This document shows positions 32,122 to 32,515 of a stretch of 32,515 bases of DNA, in pieces; the first letter of the stretch is position 1; each line of letters opens with the position of its first letter. Under the pieces are notes generated by a model that saw nothing but the letters and a program-made list of their open reading frames with translations, was not told the origin of the DNA and made no database searches. This DNA comes from Burkholderiales bacterium (GTDB taxonomy: Bacteria > Pseudomonadota > Gammaproteobacteria > Burkholderiales > Casimicrobiaceae). A program made the translations under genes and the position numbers. The stretch is from NCBI GenBank assembly GCA_016790165.1, contig JAEUPL010000040.1, positions 1 through 32,515 on the forward strand, written 5' to 3'.

Positions 32122-32381
32122 ATGCCCGCCAAAGAAGCCACCGCCCGCATCAAGATCAACCGCCTGCTCGAAGCTTCGGGCTGGCGGTTCTTCGATGATG
32201 CACGCGGCCCGGCGAATGTCTCGCTGGAACCCAAGGTCAAGCTCACCCGCACACAGGTTGACGCATTTGGCGACAACTTCGAGGCCACCAGCAACGGCTA
32301 CATCGATTTCCTGCTGCACGACGAGCACGGCTTTCCGCTGGCCGTGCTCGAAGCAAAGTCGGAGGACAAAAACCCGCTAGT
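32122..32381 (+). pseudogene. hsdR: Type I restriction endonuclease HsdR, 5' fragment cut by an IS element
   Basis: From ATG 32122 the frame reads about 86 native residues of an HsdR N-terminal nuclease domain, then runs into an IS481-type end and stops at 32397. The start KEATARIKINRLLEASGWRF and the nuclease core with D62 in GYIDFLL and E77-x-K79 in AVLEAKSE fit the PD-(D/E)XK motif that cleaves DNA in type I systems. HsdR is usually over 750 residues. The rest may continue beyond the element, outside the window. No hsdM or hsdS gene is visible. As it stands the restriction subunit should be inactive. Confidence 0.82.
32376..32381. repeat. Presumed IS481 target site duplication (one copy)
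   Basis: GCTAGT sits directly before the IS end at 32382 and fits the NCTAGN target known for Bordetella IS481. The second copy would lie beyond the window. Confidence 0.6.
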
Positions 32382-32515
32382 TGTTAAGTTGCAATAGGTT
32401 CTTCCCGCTGAGTCGGGAAGCTGGAGGCTTGTGGCCCAAGGCCGAATGGGGCCTGCGGGCGTTGTAGTAGGCCAGGAAGGACGGCAGCCAAGCGGTGCGC
32501 TCGGCGCTGTTGTTC
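32377..32515 (-). CDS. IS481-family transposase, C-terminal end (partial)
   Basis: The minus strand reads NNSAERTAWLPSFLAYYNAR followed by RPHSALGHKPPASRL and ends LLQLNN. YNxxRPHSALGxxPP is the hallmark C-terminus of IS481/IS3-like DDE transposases, just after the catalytic Glu region. The TAG stop (32377-32379) lies in the CTAG target sequence rather than in the element itself, so the stop codon seems to be supplied by the insertion site. Upstream codons are beyond the window. Confidence 0.88.
   Translation of the reverse strand, partial: NNSAERTAWLPSFLAYYNARRPHSALGHKPPASRLSGKNLLQLNN
32382..32515. mobile_element. IS481-family insertion sequence, one end (cut by window edge)
   Basis: The end TGTTAAGTTGCAATAGGTT resembles the B. 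pertussis IS481 terminus TGTGAAGATTCAATAGGTT as I remember it. The minus strand codes for the C-terminus of an IS481 transposase. The other end and most of the transposase lie outside the window. A 7-bp hairpin, CTTCCCG (32401-32407) with CGGGAAG (32414-32420), lies 19 bases inside the end. Confidence 0.85.

Overview
This GC-rich window looks like chromosomal DNA from a betaproteobacterium, probably of the broad Burkholderiales group. The evidence is gene order and gene types that I know from that class: a tRNA-Tyr/tRNA-Gly/tRNA-Thr/tuf operon, clpA-clpS next to a cold-shock gene and a monomeric isocitrate dehydrogenase, a DUF3108 gene with purN and purM beside an AI-2E-type permease and hda, and a lone Bug (TctC-type) receptor. 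I do not assign a genus.

Layout. 1-661 (minus strand): the 5' end of tuf preceded by tRNA-Thr(GGT), tRNA-Gly(TCC) and tRNA-Tyr(GTA), all read from one strong sigma70-type promoter. 662-3381 (minus): clpA and clpS, the unfoldase and adaptor of the ClpAP protease. 3517-4012 (plus): a cold-shock gene with a good promoter, a long leader and a terminator shared with the convergent icd gene. 6514-7560 (plus): adenine deaminase with a promoter that predicts a leaderless mRNA. 7580-10456 (minus): a GntR(YtrA-type)-ABC ATPase-permease operon with a candidate operator. 10804-12874 (plus): a 2TM protein, a 2TM-LytS-type histidine kinase and a LytTR response regulator, overlapping or touching. 12881-17711: mostly minus-strand housekeeping or accessory genes (GNAT, serine hydrolase, a broken acyltransferase, a DUF4440 protein, an RsmB-type rRNA methyltransferase) with a plus-strand SDR epimerase between them.

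17811-18299 (plus) encodes a small guanyl-specific ribonuclease of the barnase/RNase Sa fold. It has no signal peptide and no barstar gene beside it, which is the most unusual gene here. 18307-23349 is a catabolic island: D-tartrate dehydratase, SDR, Bug receptor and a DapA-family lyase on the minus strand, faced by a divergent LysR regulator. A 106-bp REPIN-like pair of GTAG-REP hairpins sits inside this island.

23476-28638 holds a DUF3108 protein, purN and an atypical purM (minus), then an AI-2E-family permease and hda (plus). 28840-29049 encodes a tiny exported Ala/Pro/Lys-rich protein with biased codons, a structured leader and a UUCG-loop terminator. 29340-30907 has mnmA coupled to a small exported protein. 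30975-31961 (minus) is an AcuI/YhdH-type reductase. The window ends in a type I restriction hsdR gene cut after about 86 codons by an IS481-family element. The insertion lies in a CTAG target, and the target appears to supply the transposase stop codon.

No CRISPR array, rRNA gene or prophage was seen. All names rest on motif reading and memory of families, since no database search was possible.
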